Shown here piece after piece: positions 25,949 to 34,121 of a stretch of DNA of 64,000 nucleotides. Below the pieces are notes generated by a model. The model ran no database searches and was not told the origin of the DNA. It was given only the letters and a program-made list of their open reading frames with translations. The translations under genes were made by a program, and so were the position numbers. The stretch's first letter is position 1; each line of letters begins with the position of its first letter. This stretch comes from Verrucomicrobium sp. BvORR034 (GTDB lineage Bacteria; Verrucomicrobiota; Verrucomicrobiia; Verrucomicrobiales; Verrucomicrobiaceae), in NCBI RefSeq assembly GCF_000739635.1, contig NZ_BATQ01000155.1:1-64000 (forward strand), in the 5' to 3' direction.

Positions 25949-26448
25949 CACTGATATTGCTTCAAAAGTTCTGCCGCGGCCTCAGGCTTCACGGATTCAT
26001 GGAAATCGTCTTCCACCATGCACACGGGACCGAAGCCGCAGCTCGCGAGACATTCCGCGAACTCGATGCTGTACTTCCCATCGGCACTGACGGCGATGGG
26101 GTGGTGGTGGTCCACATGGGAGCGGTCGATGTCGGCCGCCTTGCAGAGGGACTCCATCAACTCATAGCTGCCCGCCATGGCGCAGGAGAGCGTGCGGCAG
26201 ACGCGGATGTGGAACTTGCCCGGGGCGCTCTGGCGGAAGCCGGGGTAGAAGGTCACCACCTCCAGCACCTGGATGGGCTGCAGGCCGAGCTTGGCCGCCA
26301 CCCAGTTCACCGCATCATCCGTGATGTAGCGGTACTCATGTTGCATGAGATGAAGCAGAGGCAGCACGGCACTGCGTTTTGAGACGGGGTAATGCGTGAT
26401 CACCTCGTCAATCTTGGCTTCCAACGCTGCGGGCACTTCTAACGCCAT
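25948..26448 (-). CDS. nuoE: NADH-quinone oxidoreductase subunit E
   Basis: The 24-kDa-type subunit carrying 2Fe-2S cluster N1a. Its 166 residues include VLEVVTFYPGF and the ligand pattern CRTLSCAMAG...ECLASCGFGPVC (CxxxxC and CxxxC). It overlaps nuoF by one base and lies 36 bp after nuoD. An HHH run (DHHHPIAV) in the loop before the second ligand pair is a local peculiarity. Confidence 0.96.
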   Translation of the reverse strand: MALEVPAALEAKIDEVITHYPVSKRSAVLPLLHLMQHEYRYITDDAVNWVAAKLGLQPIQVLEVVTFYPGFRQSAPGKFHIRVCRTLSCAMAGSYELMESLCKAADIDRSHVDHHHPIAVSADGKYSIEFAECLASCGFGPVCMVEDDFHESVKPEAAAELLKQYQ

Positions 26449-26484
26449 AGGGGAAAGGGAACGTACGGTCCTGAAAAAAGGGGC

Positions 26485-27744
26485 TTAGCGGTCACACTCG
26501 CCCATCACGAAGTCAAAGCTGCCAAGGATGGCGGGCACGTCACTGAGCATGTGCCCGGGCAGAATCTTGGGCAGGATGCTCAGGTTCACAAAGGAGGGGC
26601 TGCGGATCTTCAGGCGATACGGGACGCCGCCACCCTTGCTGCAAATGTAGAAACCGAGTTCGCCCTTGGGGTTCTCCGCACCGAAGTAAACCTCACCAGC
26701 AGGGGCATCGAGGCCCTGAGTGGCGACGATGAAGTGGTGGATGAGCTCCTCCATCTTCATGAGCACGCCTTCCTTCTTCGGCAGGCGATTCTTGGGGTCG
26801 CCCACGTTGATCGGGCCGCCGGGCAGGTCGGCGAGCACCTGGTTCAGGATGCGGATGCTCTGGCGCATCTCTTCCATGCGGCAGAGGTAGCGGTCGTAGC
26901 TGTCGCCTGTGGTGCCGACCGGGATGTCGAACTCGTACTTCTCATAACCGAGGTACGGGTGCGCCTTCCGGATGTCGAAATCGATGCCAGTGCAGCGCAG
27001 GTTCGGGCCGGAGATGCCGAAGGACAGGGCGTCCTCCTTGGTGATGATGCCGAGGCCTTGGGTACGGTCGAGGAAGATGCGGTTGCGGGAGAGCAACGCG
27101 TCCATTTCATCGATGACCGGGGGCAGCTCCTTGAGGAAGGTCTTGAGGCCGGAGATGAAGGCCTCATTCATGTCCCGCGTCTGGCCACCCACGCGGGTGT
27201 AGCTGGTGGTGAACCGGGCGCCGGTGAGCTGCTCGCTCAGGTTGTAGATCTTCTCACGCTCCGTGAAGGTGTAGAGGAAGACGGACATGGCACCCACGTC
27301 CATGGCGAACACGCCCACCCCGAGGAGGTGGGAGGAAATGCGGGCCATCTCACAGCAGATCACGCGGATGGCTTCGCCACGCTCGGGCAGCTTCCAGCCC
27401 ATGAGCTTCTCCACCGCCATGGCGTAGGCCACGTTGTTGGCGAGAGGGGCCAGATAGTCCAGGCGGTCCGTGTACGGGACGAACTGGTTGTAGTGCATGT
27501 TCTCAGCGATCTTTTCATCGCCGCGATGCAGGTAACCGACGTCCGGGTCCGCCTTCGTAATGATCTCACCATCAAGCTCCAACACCAGACGCAGCACCCC
27601 GTGGGTGGCTGGGTGGGAGGGGCCCATGTTGAGCACCAATTTCTCGCCGATCATGTCCGTCACGGCTTCTTCGTGACCCTGAGCATACTGCGCAGCCTTG
27701 GCTGCGTTGTCGGGCGCTTCGATTTCTTGGACCGTCGTGGGCAT
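26485..27744 (-). CDS. nuoD: NADH-quinone oxidoreductase subunit D
   Basis: The 49-kDa-type subunit forming the quinone pocket with NuoB. It has 419 residues and is not fused to NuoC. Signature segments are LNMGPSHPATHGVLRLVLELDGE, GYLHRGDEKIAE, YTDRLDYLAPLANN, RVGGQTRD and the C-terminal ILGSFDFVMGECDR. It begins the nuoDEF unit here. nuoA, nuoB and nuoC are absent from the window and must be elsewhere. Confidence 0.96.
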   Translation of the reverse strand: MPTTVQEIEAPDNAAKAAQYAQGHEEAVTDMIGEKLVLNMGPSHPATHGVLRLVLELDGEIITKADPDVGYLHRGDEKIAENMHYNQFVPYTDRLDYLAPLANNVAYAMAVEKLMGWKLPERGEAIRVICCEMARISSHLLGVGVFAMDVGAMSVFLYTFTEREKIYNLSEQLTGARFTTSYTRVGGQTRDMNEAFISGLKTFLKELPPVIDEMDALLSRNRIFLDRTQGLGIITKEDALSFGISGPNLRCTGIDFDIRKAHPYLGYEKYEFDIPVGTTGDSYDRYLCRMEEMRQSIRILNQVLADLPGGPINVGDPKNRLPKKEGVLMKMEELIHHFIVATQGLDAPAGEVYFGAENPKGELGFYICSKGGGVPYRLKIRSPSFVNLSILPKILPGHMLSDVPAILGSFDFVMGECDR

Positions 27745-27820
27745 GCGAGATGGCGGGAAGTCTGGGACTACTCTACTAAAACGGACAGTGCGCGAACTGG
27801 CGACAGCGGCAAGCCTAATT

Positions 27821-27840
27821 TGTGAAAAATTTCACAAGCG
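27821..27840. promoter_or_regulatory. Palindrome upstream of nuoD, shared with nuoG
   Basis: TTGTGAAAAATTTCACAA, about 80 bp upstream of the nuoD start. A nearly identical palindrome, TTGTGAAATTTTTCACAA, lies upstream of nuoG. The sharing suggests a common regulator site for the two complex I units. The regulator is unknown. Confidence 0.55.
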
Positions 27841-27879
27841 CGGGTGAGGGAGTCAGGGGTGACGGGGGGCTTCTGGGAG

Positions 27880-28090
27880 GAAACTTCAAAATCCAAACTT
27901 CAAAATTCAAGACGGAGCCTCGGCTGCCGCTCTCGGTTCCCGGCTTTTGGGGAATCGGGGAGACGCATCCTGAACGCTTAAAAGCGGTGAAGCTTGTTCT
28001 TCCGACGTCCATGGGCCGCCCTAGGGAACCGAGCCGCCCACTCCATCACTCCATTGAAGTTTGAACTTTGAAGTTTGGCTTTTGAAGTTT
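27880..28090. repeat. Long inverted repeat of CTTCAAA words, copy 1
   Basis: The left arm (27880-27910, AAACTTCAAAATCCAAACTT and on) and right arm (28053-28090, TTGAAGTTTGAACTTTGAAG and on) are imperfect reverse complements around ~140 bp. Related pairs lie at 58502-58612 and 59801-59911. Confidence 0.8.
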
Positions 28091-28118
28091 CCCCCTCCCG
28101 CCCCGTATCCTTGGCACG

Positions 28119-29330
28119 ATGCGCCCGCACTTCCTCCTCCTCCCCCTCCTTGCTCTCTCGGTCAGCTGGCTGCCCTGCCACGCCGAGAAGCCGCTCACCC
28201 CCATTGCGGCCAGCCTCCGGCCCTTTGTGGCGGACCAGACGATCTCTGGAGCGGTGGCCCTGGTGGTGAACAAGGATCAGGTTCTGTCGCTGGAGACGGT
28301 GGGTGAAGCGGACCTGAGCGCAAAGAAACCGATGACCGAGGACGCGATGTTCTGGATCGCCTCCATGACCAAGCCGATGACGGCGATGGGTGTGATGATG
28401 CTGGTGGAAGAGGGCAAGGTGGAAGTGGATGCCCCGGTGGCGAAATACCTGCCAGAGTTCAAAGGCCAGATGCTGGTGGCCGAAAAATCCGCCGACAAGG
28501 TGGTGCTGAAGAAGCCCGCCCGGCCCATCACGGTGAAGGACCTGTTCACCCACACCAGCGGCTTGGTGGGCAAGTCCCCGCTGGAGGACCAGGCGCTGGA
28601 TGCGCTCTCGCTGAGAGAGGCGGTCTTCACCTACGCCATCAGTCCCCTCCAGTTCGAGCCAGGGAGCAAGTGGCAGTATTGCAACCCTGGCATCAACACC
28701 TTGGGTCGGATCATTGAGGTGGTGAGCGGCCAGCCGTATGCCGAGTTCATGCAGGGGCGCTTCTTCACGCCGCTGGGCATGAAGGACACGACCTTCTGGC
28801 CCACCGATGCCCAGATGGAGCGGATCGCCAAGTCCTACCAGCCCAAAGCGGACAAGAGTCCGGGTCTGGAGGAGACCACGGTGAAGTATCTCACCCCTCC
28901 CCTCTCCGATCGCAAACGCATGGCCCTGGCAGCGGGCGGTCTGTTTTCCACCGCTGGCGATCTCTCCCGCATCTACCGCATGATTCTCAATGGCGGGGAG
29001 CTGGACGGGAAGCGCTATTTGAAAACGGAGACGCTGAAGCAAATGACCACCAACCAGACGGGCGACATGAAGGTGAGCTTCTCCGATGGCATGCACATGG
29101 GCCTGGGCTTCCACATCGTGAATGAACCCCAGGGCGTGACCGCCGCCCTCAGCCCCGGCAGTTTCGGCCACGGTGGCGCCTATGGCACCCAGGCCTGGAT
29201 CGACCCCACGCGGGGCCTGGGCATCGTGTTGCTGATCCAGCGGGCGAATTTGCCCAACTCCGACAAGTCAGACATGCGCGCCGCCTTGCAGAAGGCGGCG
29301 GTGGAGGTCTATGGGACCGCGAAGCGGTAG
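28119..29330 (+). CDS. Secreted serine hydrolase, beta-lactamase (class C) family
   Basis: 403 residues with an N-terminal signal peptide (FLLLPLLALSVSWLPCHA). The serine beta-lactamase/DD-peptidase fold is shown by SMTK (S82, K85), YCN (Y187) and a late HGGAYGTQAW segment that replaces the KTG motif. Such proteins act in the periplasm as esterases or peptidases; few are true beta-lactamases. It is a single gene on the plus strand, 28 bp downstream of an inverted repeat. The substrate cannot be inferred. Confidence 0.88.
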   Translation: MRPHFLLLPLLALSVSWLPCHAEKPLTPIAASLRPFVADQTISGAVALVVNKDQVLSLETVGEADLSAKKPMTEDAMFWIASMTKPMTAMGVMMLVEEGKVEVDAPVAKYLPEFKGQMLVAEKSADKVVLKKPARPITVKDLFTHTSGLVGKSPLEDQALDALSLREAVFTYAISPLQFEPGSKWQYCNPGINTLGRIIEVVSGQPYAEFMQGRFFTPLGMKDTTFWPTDAQMERIAKSYQPKADKSPGLEETTVKYLTPPLSDRKRMALAAGGLFSTAGDLSRIYRMILNGGELDGKRYLKTETLKQMTTNQTGDMKVSFSDGMHMGLGFHIVNEPQGVTAALSPGSFGHGGAYGTQAWIDPTRGLGIVLLIQRANLPNSDKSDMRAALQKAAVEVYGTAKR

Positions 29331-29871
29331 ACAGAAGACGGGAAGACGAAAGACACAAGACCTGAGGTGAACTTCCACTGATTCATGTGAGCCGTGAATG
29401 TGTTATGGGTGGTAACCGCTCGTGACAGCTGGCGCTTTTCCGGCAGACTCCCGCGATTGCCAACCGACATTGAAATCTGCCATCGGCCAAGCGATCCGAT
29501 GTTCCCGGCGAACTACAGTGATGCGGCTTCTGGGGAGCGCAGGCGGCTCGCCTACTGCAAGGGCGGCTCGCCCGAAGCTCGGAGGCCCCCGCTGTGAGGC
29601 AACATCTTGCTGCCCCAAGCTTCTGCATGCGATCTCATTCAAAGGCCTTGGAAGCACTCGCTTCCAGCATCCTGCAGAAGGCCTGCAGCGCTGCAGAACG
29701 AGGTCAGTGATTCCTCGCCCTCAACGGCCGCCCACGCCATACAACGACCCGATCGTTAGACCACGAACCAAGCCCTCGGACCAGCCACACCTCATCACAT
29801 CTTGTTAATCCATCAGAAATCTTGTTAGTCCTGTCTCTACAACGTCCCCTCCACCGCGCCACGCCACGCCC
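29331..29871. other. Gene-free interval
   Basis: It contains a GACNNNAGAC-type repeat (29335-29365, also at 33718-33765), a segment resembling 24060-24140 (around GCAGAAGGCCTGCAG) and an ATCTTGTTAATCC repeat (29794-29840). No gene is supported. Confidence 0.65.
29794..29840. repeat. ATCTTGTTAATCCTGTC-type repeat, copy 1
   Basis: CATCTTGTTAATCCATCAG followed by AAATCTTGTTAGTCCTGTCT. Matching pairs of this 18-19-bp word occur at 31090-31127 and 31781-31820, all within 2.1 kb. Confidence 0.8.
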
Positions 29872-30255
29872 TCACCACCGCATCACGGCGAAGACGCCCG
29901 AGGCCCCGATTGACAGCGCCAGAAGATACATGGCGACCTTGTGGACCACAATCCACGCCCTTCTCTTCTTTTTGCCAAAGAGCATGACCACGCCACTGAT
30001 GAACAAGGCAATCAAGGGCGGCCCGGCGAATGACAGCGCCATGGTGCCAATGGACATGGTGGCGCTCCCGGTGACGGATTCAATGGCGTTCATGCAAGCC
30101 CCGATGCCCATGGCGACCAGGAAGAACAGGACGATGTGAATCCCCAGCCAGCCGACCGGATACGGCTTGGGAGAACGGGCCAAACGGAAGCCCACGGCAA
30201 CCGCGGCTCCAAAGATCAATGCGGTCGCGAGGAAACTGATCAGAACAGAATTCAT
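29872..30255 (-). CDS. Small four-helix membrane protein of unknown function
   Basis: 127 residues with four hydrophobic segments (about 4-24, 38-58, 68-93 and 105-124) and a basic cytoplasmic loop GKKKRR. No family is recognised. The start at 30255 has an AAGGA about 9 bp upstream, one of the few Shine-Dalgarno-like sites in the window. It is followed by an ATCTTGTTAATCC repeat at its 3' end. Confidence 0.72.
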   Translation of the reverse strand: MNSVLISFLATALIFGAAVAVGFRLARSPKPYPVGWLGIHIVLFFLVAMGIGACMNAIESVTGSATMSIGTMALSFAGPPLIALFISGVVMLFGKKKRRAWIVVHKVAMYLLALSIGASGVFAVMRW

Positions 30256-30300
30256 CAGGCGGGATCCTTTTGTTGCAGGTTCAAAGAGGCGGGCCCTGGG

Positions 30301-30660
30301 CTACTTGCCACCGGTGGCGAAATAGGAGCCTGCCAAGGCCCGCACTTCGATGCAGGCAAAGGCCGCAGAGGGATGGCGGGCGGCCCACTCCAGCGCCTCA
30401 TCAAGCTGGGGCACATCGATCACGACGAAGCCGCCGAGGAATTCCTTGGTCTCAGGATAGGGCCCATCATGCACCTCGCGTTGACCGTTCCGGATGGCGA
30501 CCATGGTGGACTTCTCTGGCGCATCCAGCCCTGCTCCGGCGACAAAAACGCCTGCAGCCCGCAACGCCTCGCCATACGCCATGCCGGCGGCCCTTGCGCT
30601 GGCAACGTCATACTGGTCACCGGCCTCTTTGTTCATGTGCACGAGCAGGGCGTATTTCAT
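30301..30660 (-). CDS. YCII-related (DGPF) domain protein
   Basis: 119 residues. MKYALLVHMN, the central GDGPY-like HDGPYPETKEFLGGFVVIDV and AARHPSAAFACIEVR match the YCII/DGPF family, whose fold is a ferredoxin-like dimer with a conserved His/Asp pair. The biochemical role is mostly undefined. These genes often sit beside ECF sigma factors and DUF1801 proteins. A DUF1801 gene is close by, but no sigma factor is adjacent. Confidence 0.87.
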   Translation of the reverse strand: MKYALLVHMNKEAGDQYDVASARAAGMAYGEALRAAGVFVAGAGLDAPEKSTMVAIRNGQREVHDGPYPETKEFLGGFVVIDVPQLDEALEWAARHPSAAFACIEVRALAGSYFATGGK

Positions 30661-31153
30661 AGTGTTGGAATCGACTGGAGTTGGCGGGTTGGATTGCAGG
30701 AAGGATCAGTGTCGGAGCGCAGACAGTGCCGTCGACGCCCCGCATCGATGACGGGTCACCCAGACCCATTTCGACATTTCGGGAAAAAGAATCAAAAAAA
30801 TGTGGGGCCGGGGAGGCGATGAACGCGCTTCACCAGACTCTCTCCAACGATGGGCTGCGCTGCAATGCCTGAGTCTATGGGAACTTGGTGACATCGTCGA
30901 CAAGGCGAAGCTTGCAGACGCTTCAGCTAGTGCCTCCTCACGTCGACAACTACATGGGCGCTGGGTGGTTGGTGATCAAAGACCAGTGGGCAAGCACGGC
31001 GGCGTGAGCCATCAGGTTGGGTAAGGATACGAAGGGTGTTTGAGCAGGCCCTCTGCCGTGCGCCCCCCTGACGCCTGCCCCTGCGTCCCATCTTGTAAAT
31101 CTGTCAAAAATCTTGTTAATCCTGTCTCAGAAATGCCCCCCTCACCCCGCCAC
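30661..31153. other. Gene-free interval
   Basis: 493 bp between the YCII and DUF1801 genes, both minus strand. Only an ATCTTGTAAATCTGTC/AATCTTGTTAATCCTGTC repeat (31090-31127) is recognised. The rest shows no coding pattern. Confidence 0.6.
31090..31127. repeat. ATCTTGTTAATCCTGTC-type repeat, copy 2
   Basis: CATCTTGTAAATCTGTCAA followed by AATCTTGTTAATCCTGTCTC. It ends 27 bp from the stop of the DUF1801 gene. Confidence 0.8.
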
Positions 31154-31666
31154 TCACAACTTCTCTCCAGGCAACAAACTGGCCTGCTTCACCCAATCAG
31201 CGAACTGGGCCTCATCGAATGGCTTGTCCTCGTAGATATCGAGATATCGGGTGTCCTGGCTTTTGGAAGTGCCGGGGGGCACAGGGTTTAACGCGAGGCC
31301 GCGGAAGAACGTCACTTTCACGTATTTGTTAAAGCAATGGTAAGCGACAATCCAGGTCTTCCCATCCAGACCATAGAAGGGAGAGTTCCATTTCACGGTC
31401 TTGTACACCCCGGGGACGGTGCGCTCGATGATCGCATCAAGCCGACGCCCGAGGTCGCTCTTCCAACCCGGCATGGCAGCGATGTAGGCCTTTACGGGTG
31501 CATCGCCATCACCCTTGGCAATTTGCGGATTGCCGCCTGAAAGCAAGACCACCTCTCCGGGGTTCGTCGGCTTGAGCGGGGCGGACTTGGAGGCAGCCTT
31601 GCGGGGCTTGGCGGAGGCGGTCTTCTTCGCGACCTTCACCGATTTTTTCGAGGGTTTTTCGGCCAT
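31154..31666 (-). CDS. DUF1801 (YdhG-like) protein with basic N-terminal tail
   Basis: 170 residues. The C-terminal ~115 residues form a DUF1801 domain (VKAYIAAMPGWKSDLGRRLDAIIERTVPGVYKTVKWNSPFYG; VKVTFFRGLALNPVP). Members such as YdhG have a frataxin-like fold. The first ~45 residues are Lys/Ala/Ser-rich (KKSVKVAKKTASAKPRKAAS), like a histone H1 tail, so DNA or RNA contact is possible. The function is unknown. Confidence 0.85.
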   Translation of the reverse strand: MAEKPSKKSVKVAKKTASAKPRKAASKSAPLKPTNPGEVVLLSGGNPQIAKGDGDAPVKAYIAAMPGWKSDLGRRLDAIIERTVPGVYKTVKWNSPFYGLDGKTWIVAYHCFNKYVKVTFFRGLALNPVPPGTSKSQDTRYLDIYEDKPFDEAQFADWVKQASLLPGEKL

Positions 31667-31780
31667 GGACTGGTAGTTGGAGATTTCCGCAGATCTTGCG
31701 GGCTCAGTTCATAAATCACAAGGCGGAAGTTCACGTCAACGCGCTACCAGAAAGCCAGCGGCATCCCCACCCCGATTCCC

Positions 31781-31820
31781 ATCTTGTTAATCTTCTCAAA
31801 ATCTTGTTAATCCTGTCTCA
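31781..31820. repeat. ATCTTGTTAATCCTGTC-type repeat, copy 3
   Basis: CATCTTGTTAATCTTCTCAA followed by AATCTTGTTAATCCTGTCTC, ending 70 bp before the protease start. Confidence 0.8.
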
Positions 31821-31889
31821 CCAGCCCCCTCTCCACCTCCCAAGACGCCCAACCGCGTCCCAGTTCTGCAACTCAGGCCATTTGCTCAG

Positions 31890-33719
31890 ATGTCTATCCC
31901 GCTGCGCCCCCTCCTCATCCTCTGCGGACTCGGCCTTGGTCTGAACCTCACTGCGGCCACCCCGCAGGAGGAGATCGACACCCAGGTCCCGGCAGCCCGC
32001 AAGATCCTGGACACCTGGCAGGCGGACCAGCCACAGAAGGAGGAGCGCTACCTGCATCTGGTGTACTGGACGCCGCGCGATCGGGAGCCCGCTCCGCGAT
32101 ATCGCGAGCGCCTGTCAAAAATCCTGGAGAACATCCAGGGGTTTTACGCCCGGGAGATGGAGCGCAATGGCTTGGGCCCCCGCACGATCAAGCTGCAACA
32201 TGAGCAGGATGGGCTGGTGAAGATCCATCTTGTGAAGGGGGATGCCCCCTACTCCGACTACGCCGTGCAGAGCGGGGGCAAGATCCGCAAGGAATGCCTG
32301 CCCGTGCTGGAGAAGGCGGGACTGGATGCGGAGAAGGAGACGATCGTGATCTTCTGCAACATGTCGAACTGGGATCCGATCAAACAGACGATGTCGCAGA
32401 ACAGCCCGTACTACGCTGGCGGGACCAACCGCAACGGCACGGCCTGGCAGGTGGACTCCCCGCTGCTGGACCTGGATCTGCTGGATGACAAGGAGCCATT
32501 CCTTCAGGATGGGCAGTACGGCAAGATCTCCTACGGCCGCTACAACACCATCTTCATCGGCGGCGTGGCCCATGAGGTGGGCCATGCACTGGGACTGCCC
32601 CACAACAAGGCGCGGGCCGACCAGTCCGCCCTCTGGGGCACAGCGCTCATGGGATCAGGAAATCACACGTACAGCGAGGAGCTGCGCGGGGAGGGCAAGG
32701 GTACTTTCCTCTCCCTCGGCGAGGCCCTGCGACTCGCCTCCCACCCCGTCTTCTGCGGATCGGTGAAGGGGTTCGATGTCAAACCCAACGCGGTGATCAG
32801 CGAGGCGAAACTCACGCCCTCGGCAGACGGCAAGTCCTTCACCTTTACAGGCCGGGTCGAGGCGGATCCGCCGGTGTATGCCGTGATCGGCTACATGGAC
32901 CCCGCAGGCGGCAGCAACTATGACGCCACCACGCGCACCGCGGTGCCGGATAAAGAAGGGCGCTTCAGCCTCGCCTGTAATGCCCTGAAACCCGGGCGCG
33001 CGGGGATGCTGGGAATTGTAGCCGCCCAGGCAAACGGGGCCATGAGCTCCTTTGCATCACCCGGAGCAGAGCGGACCTTTCCCTACTATGTGGAGTCCGA
33101 TGGCCGGGTGGACCTGAGCGCCACGCATGCGGTCGAAGCGCTGGCTCCGCTAATGAAAGCAGTGAATGACCGCCAAGAGGTGGCCGTGCGCCTGGCTCTG
33201 GATGAGCTGGCGAACAAGAGCGTGGAACCCCGCATCCTGGAAACCGCGCAGGTGCTGGCGAATACCCTGCAAGGCAAGGCAGGTCCCCACCCTTCGCAGG
33301 TGGACGGAAATGTGTGCCAACTCTCTGACGCTGCTACTCTGGAGGTCGAAGTGGGCTATGGACGCCCCTTGATCAACCGCCTACCCGCGCCAGACAATTT
33401 GCTGATCGCCGGTAGCCGCCTCTACCCCCGCGGCCTCTATGCTCACGCACCTGCCCGGCATGTCTGGGATCTGGGCGGCAAGTGGACCCGCGTCAAAGGC
33501 GTCGCCGGCCTCGCCACGGGACATGATGGCTCCGTGAACTGCCTCATCATCGGCGACGGCCGCGCCCTCTGGCGCAGCCCCAAGCTGCAGGACGGCAGCG
33601 CCGTGGAGTTCGACGTGGAGGTGAAAGGCGTGCAGAAGCTGGAGTTCAAAGTGACCGATGGCGGCAATGGCAATGGCTCCGACTGGGGCGTGTGGCTGGA
33701 TCCGGTGGTCGAGAGGTAA
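31890..33719 (+). CDS. Secreted metzincin-type metalloprotease with NPCBM domain
   Basis: 609 residues. The signal peptide is residues 1-22. A catalytic domain of about 50-250 has HEVGHALGLPHN (zinc ligands H228, H232, H238; catalytic E229), the extended metzincin motif; the Met-turn may be ALMGSGNH. After a middle region with a beta-sandwich look (265-395), the C-terminal ~150 residues match NPCBM/NEW2 (RLYPRGLYAHAPARHVWDLGG; DWGVWLDPVV), a carbohydrate-binding module. Known NPCBM-linked enzymes act on glycans or glycoproteins, so cleavage of an extracellular glycoprotein is inferred. It is a single gene. Confidence 0.86.
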   Translation: MSIPLRPLLILCGLGLGLNLTAATPQEEIDTQVPAARKILDTWQADQPQKEERYLHLVYWTPRDREPAPRYRERLSKILENIQGFYAREMERNGLGPRTIKLQHEQDGLVKIHLVKGDAPYSDYAVQSGGKIRKECLPVLEKAGLDAEKETIVIFCNMSNWDPIKQTMSQNSPYYAGGTNRNGTAWQVDSPLLDLDLLDDKEPFLQDGQYGKISYGRYNTIFIGGVAHEVGHALGLPHNKARADQSALWGTALMGSGNHTYSEELRGEGKGTFLSLGEALRLASHPVFCGSVKGFDVKPNAVISEAKLTPSADGKSFTFTGRVEADPPVYAVIGYMDPAGGSNYDATTRTAVPDKEGRFSLACNALKPGRAGMLGIVAAQANGAMSSFASPGAERTFPYYVESDGRVDLSATHAVEALAPLMKAVNDRQEVAVRLALDELANKSVEPRILETAQVLANTLQGKAGPHPSQVDGNVCQLSDAATLEVEVGYGRPLINRLPAPDNLLIAGSRLYPRGLYAHAPARHVWDLGGKWTRVKGVAGLATGHDGSVNCLIIGDGRALWRSPKLQDGSAVEFDVEVKGVQKLEFKVTDGGNGNGSDWGVWLDPVVER

Positions 33720-34121
33720 GACCAAAGACTGGAAGACGAAAGACAGAAGACTTGAGGTCGGGGGAGAGAAGTCCCCGCCCGGAGTGATGCCATCCCAGGA
33801 GCGGCGGTTTGTGCTGGCACAACCGCCGGGGTGAGCGGAGAGGCAACGCGGCATTCCTTCGACCCCATCTCCTGACGTTCCCAGCAAGATGCCGGGAACA
33901 GCACGCAGGATGCGTACGCTCCCCAGGGCACAGGGGTGCGAGTGTTGGTTGAGGAGGGAAATCCATTGGCCTATTGCACTGAACCGGCGGGACGCCGGTG
34001 GCACGCACAGGCTGGAGGACTGTGTCACGAGCATCGCAGGCATAGGGGCGCTCATCACGACAAGGCGAAAACCATTTTCAGTCGTCGGGATTTTGCTTAG
34101 ACTGCCATCCTGCACACCCCC
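33720..34121. other. Interval before the delta-60 gene, mainly one long repeat
   Basis: It contains a GACNNNAGAC-type repeat (33718-33765) and then the 233-bp composite repeat (33795-34027). The last ~95 bp hold the promoter region of the delta-60 gene; no clear promoter elements were recognised. Confidence 0.65.
33795..34027. repeat. Composite 233-bp direct repeat, left copy
   Basis: In order: the GGCGGTTTGTGCTGGCACAACCGCC hairpin (33803-33827), TCATTCCTTC-like spacer, a GCCGGGAACAGCACGCAGGA unit (33892-33923), and GAACCGGCGGGACGCCGGTG (33980-34000) with AGGCTGGA. The right copy at 38314-38550 has the same parts in the same order and orientation, so the pair brackets the delta-60 gene. Confidence 0.85.

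Larger units (their letters stand above)
27745..28118. other. Divergent promoter region with long inverted repeat
   Basis: 374 bp between nuoD (minus) and the serine hydrolase (plus). It is dominated by the CTTCAAA/TTTGAAG inverted repeat at 27880-28090. TTTGTGAAAAATTTCACAAG near 27821 is a short palindrome and could be an operator for nuoDEF. The similar TTTGTGAAATTTTTCACAAA lies upstream of nuoG at about 12349-12368, so both nuo units share it. Confidence 0.6.

Noticed and set aside
27978-29171. 397-codon minus-strand frame over the serine hydrolase
   Set aside because: It overlaps the serine hydrolase with clear SxxK and YxN motifs on the plus strand and has no recognisable domain.
28119-29330. 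Antibiotic-resistance beta-lactamase
   Set aside because: Only the general serine hydrolase motifs are present; the KTG motif is replaced and the family is mostly esterases or peptidases.
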